DNA of 64,000 nt. It comes from Numida meleagris (lineage: Eukaryota; Chordata; Aves; Galliformes; Numididae). The DNA lies in NCBI RefSeq assembly GCF_002078875.1, contig NC_034421.1:8206365-8270364 (forward strand). The letters run 5' to 3'. How positions within the stretch are numbered: position 1 is the first letter of the stretch; every line of letters starts with the position of its first letter. The translations under genes and the position numbers were made by a program. The notes under the pieces are model-generated. The model had not been told where the DNA came from and ran no database searches. It saw nothing but the letters and a program-made list of their open reading frames with translations. Of this stretch, positions 63,841-64,000 are shown one piece after another.

Positions 63841-64000
63841 ACTCCTGCCTACTCTTTATGCAAGGTTAAAGCGTACAGGCCTGAGTAAGCTAGACTCTGA
63901 TATATCAAGCACCCTGAAGCCCTGGTAATTTGGATGCTGTTGTTTGGATGGTTAATAGAGTAGGCCAGCAGCTAATCCAACCCAACTGTTAAGAGTGGTT

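Noticed and set aside
1..64000. CRISPR arrays, bacterial operons, phage genes, rRNA
   Set aside because: No regularly spaced repeats, no dense coding on either strand and no rRNA-like conserved blocks; the repeat content is vertebrate.

Overview
The window looks like nuclear DNA from a bird, most likely a galliform (chicken, turkey or quail group). The grounds are several CR1 LINE 3' tails of the avian type, ending in variants of GATTCTATG, and an internally deleted mariner that matches the chicken element Galluhop as I remember it. Long stretches have no gene-sized reading frame and CpG is scarce. There is no bacterial-style operon, CRISPR array, rRNA or tRNA that I can see.

I cannot support any complete protein-coding gene. 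The longest frames have no start ATG at their beginning, are matched by open frames on the other strand, and are of the length expected by chance in the GC-richer patches. The most plausible reading is intergenic DNA or very long introns. On the + strand, the left 10 kb looks richer in T than A, as sense strands of avian introns often are. It holds a few AG...GT-bounded open segments (3.36-3.81, 4.78-5.11 and 6.54-7.28 kb) that could be exons, but each is statistically weak and none resembles a protein I know.

Layout: 1-10.5 kb, T-rich possible intronic DNA. 10.5-16.5 kb, unique AT-rich DNA with a palindromic octamer pair near 12.47 kb. 16.5 kb, a CR1 tail. 16.8-27 kb, unique DNA with stretches that read like conserved non-coding elements. 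27.3 kb, a decayed CR1. 36.0 kb, a 0.44 kb CR1. 37.5-38.0 kb, the mariner derivative. 38.5 kb, a decayed CR1, followed by a small CpG cluster at 39.0 kb. 43.5 kb, another candidate conserved element. 45.9-46.5 kb, an old CR1 of the type found across reptiles and birds, with recognisable ORF2 C-terminal coding sequence. 49.1 kb, a short young CR1. 49.2-64 kb, unique DNA with two canonical G-quadruplex motifs, a polypyrimidine tract, a possible LTR remnant near 62.5 kb and several AT-rich candidate regulatory stretches.

I did not find a new multi-gene system. The items most worth checking are the exon candidates on the left, the CpG cluster, the candidate conserved elements and the unclassified repeat-like block near 62.5 kb.
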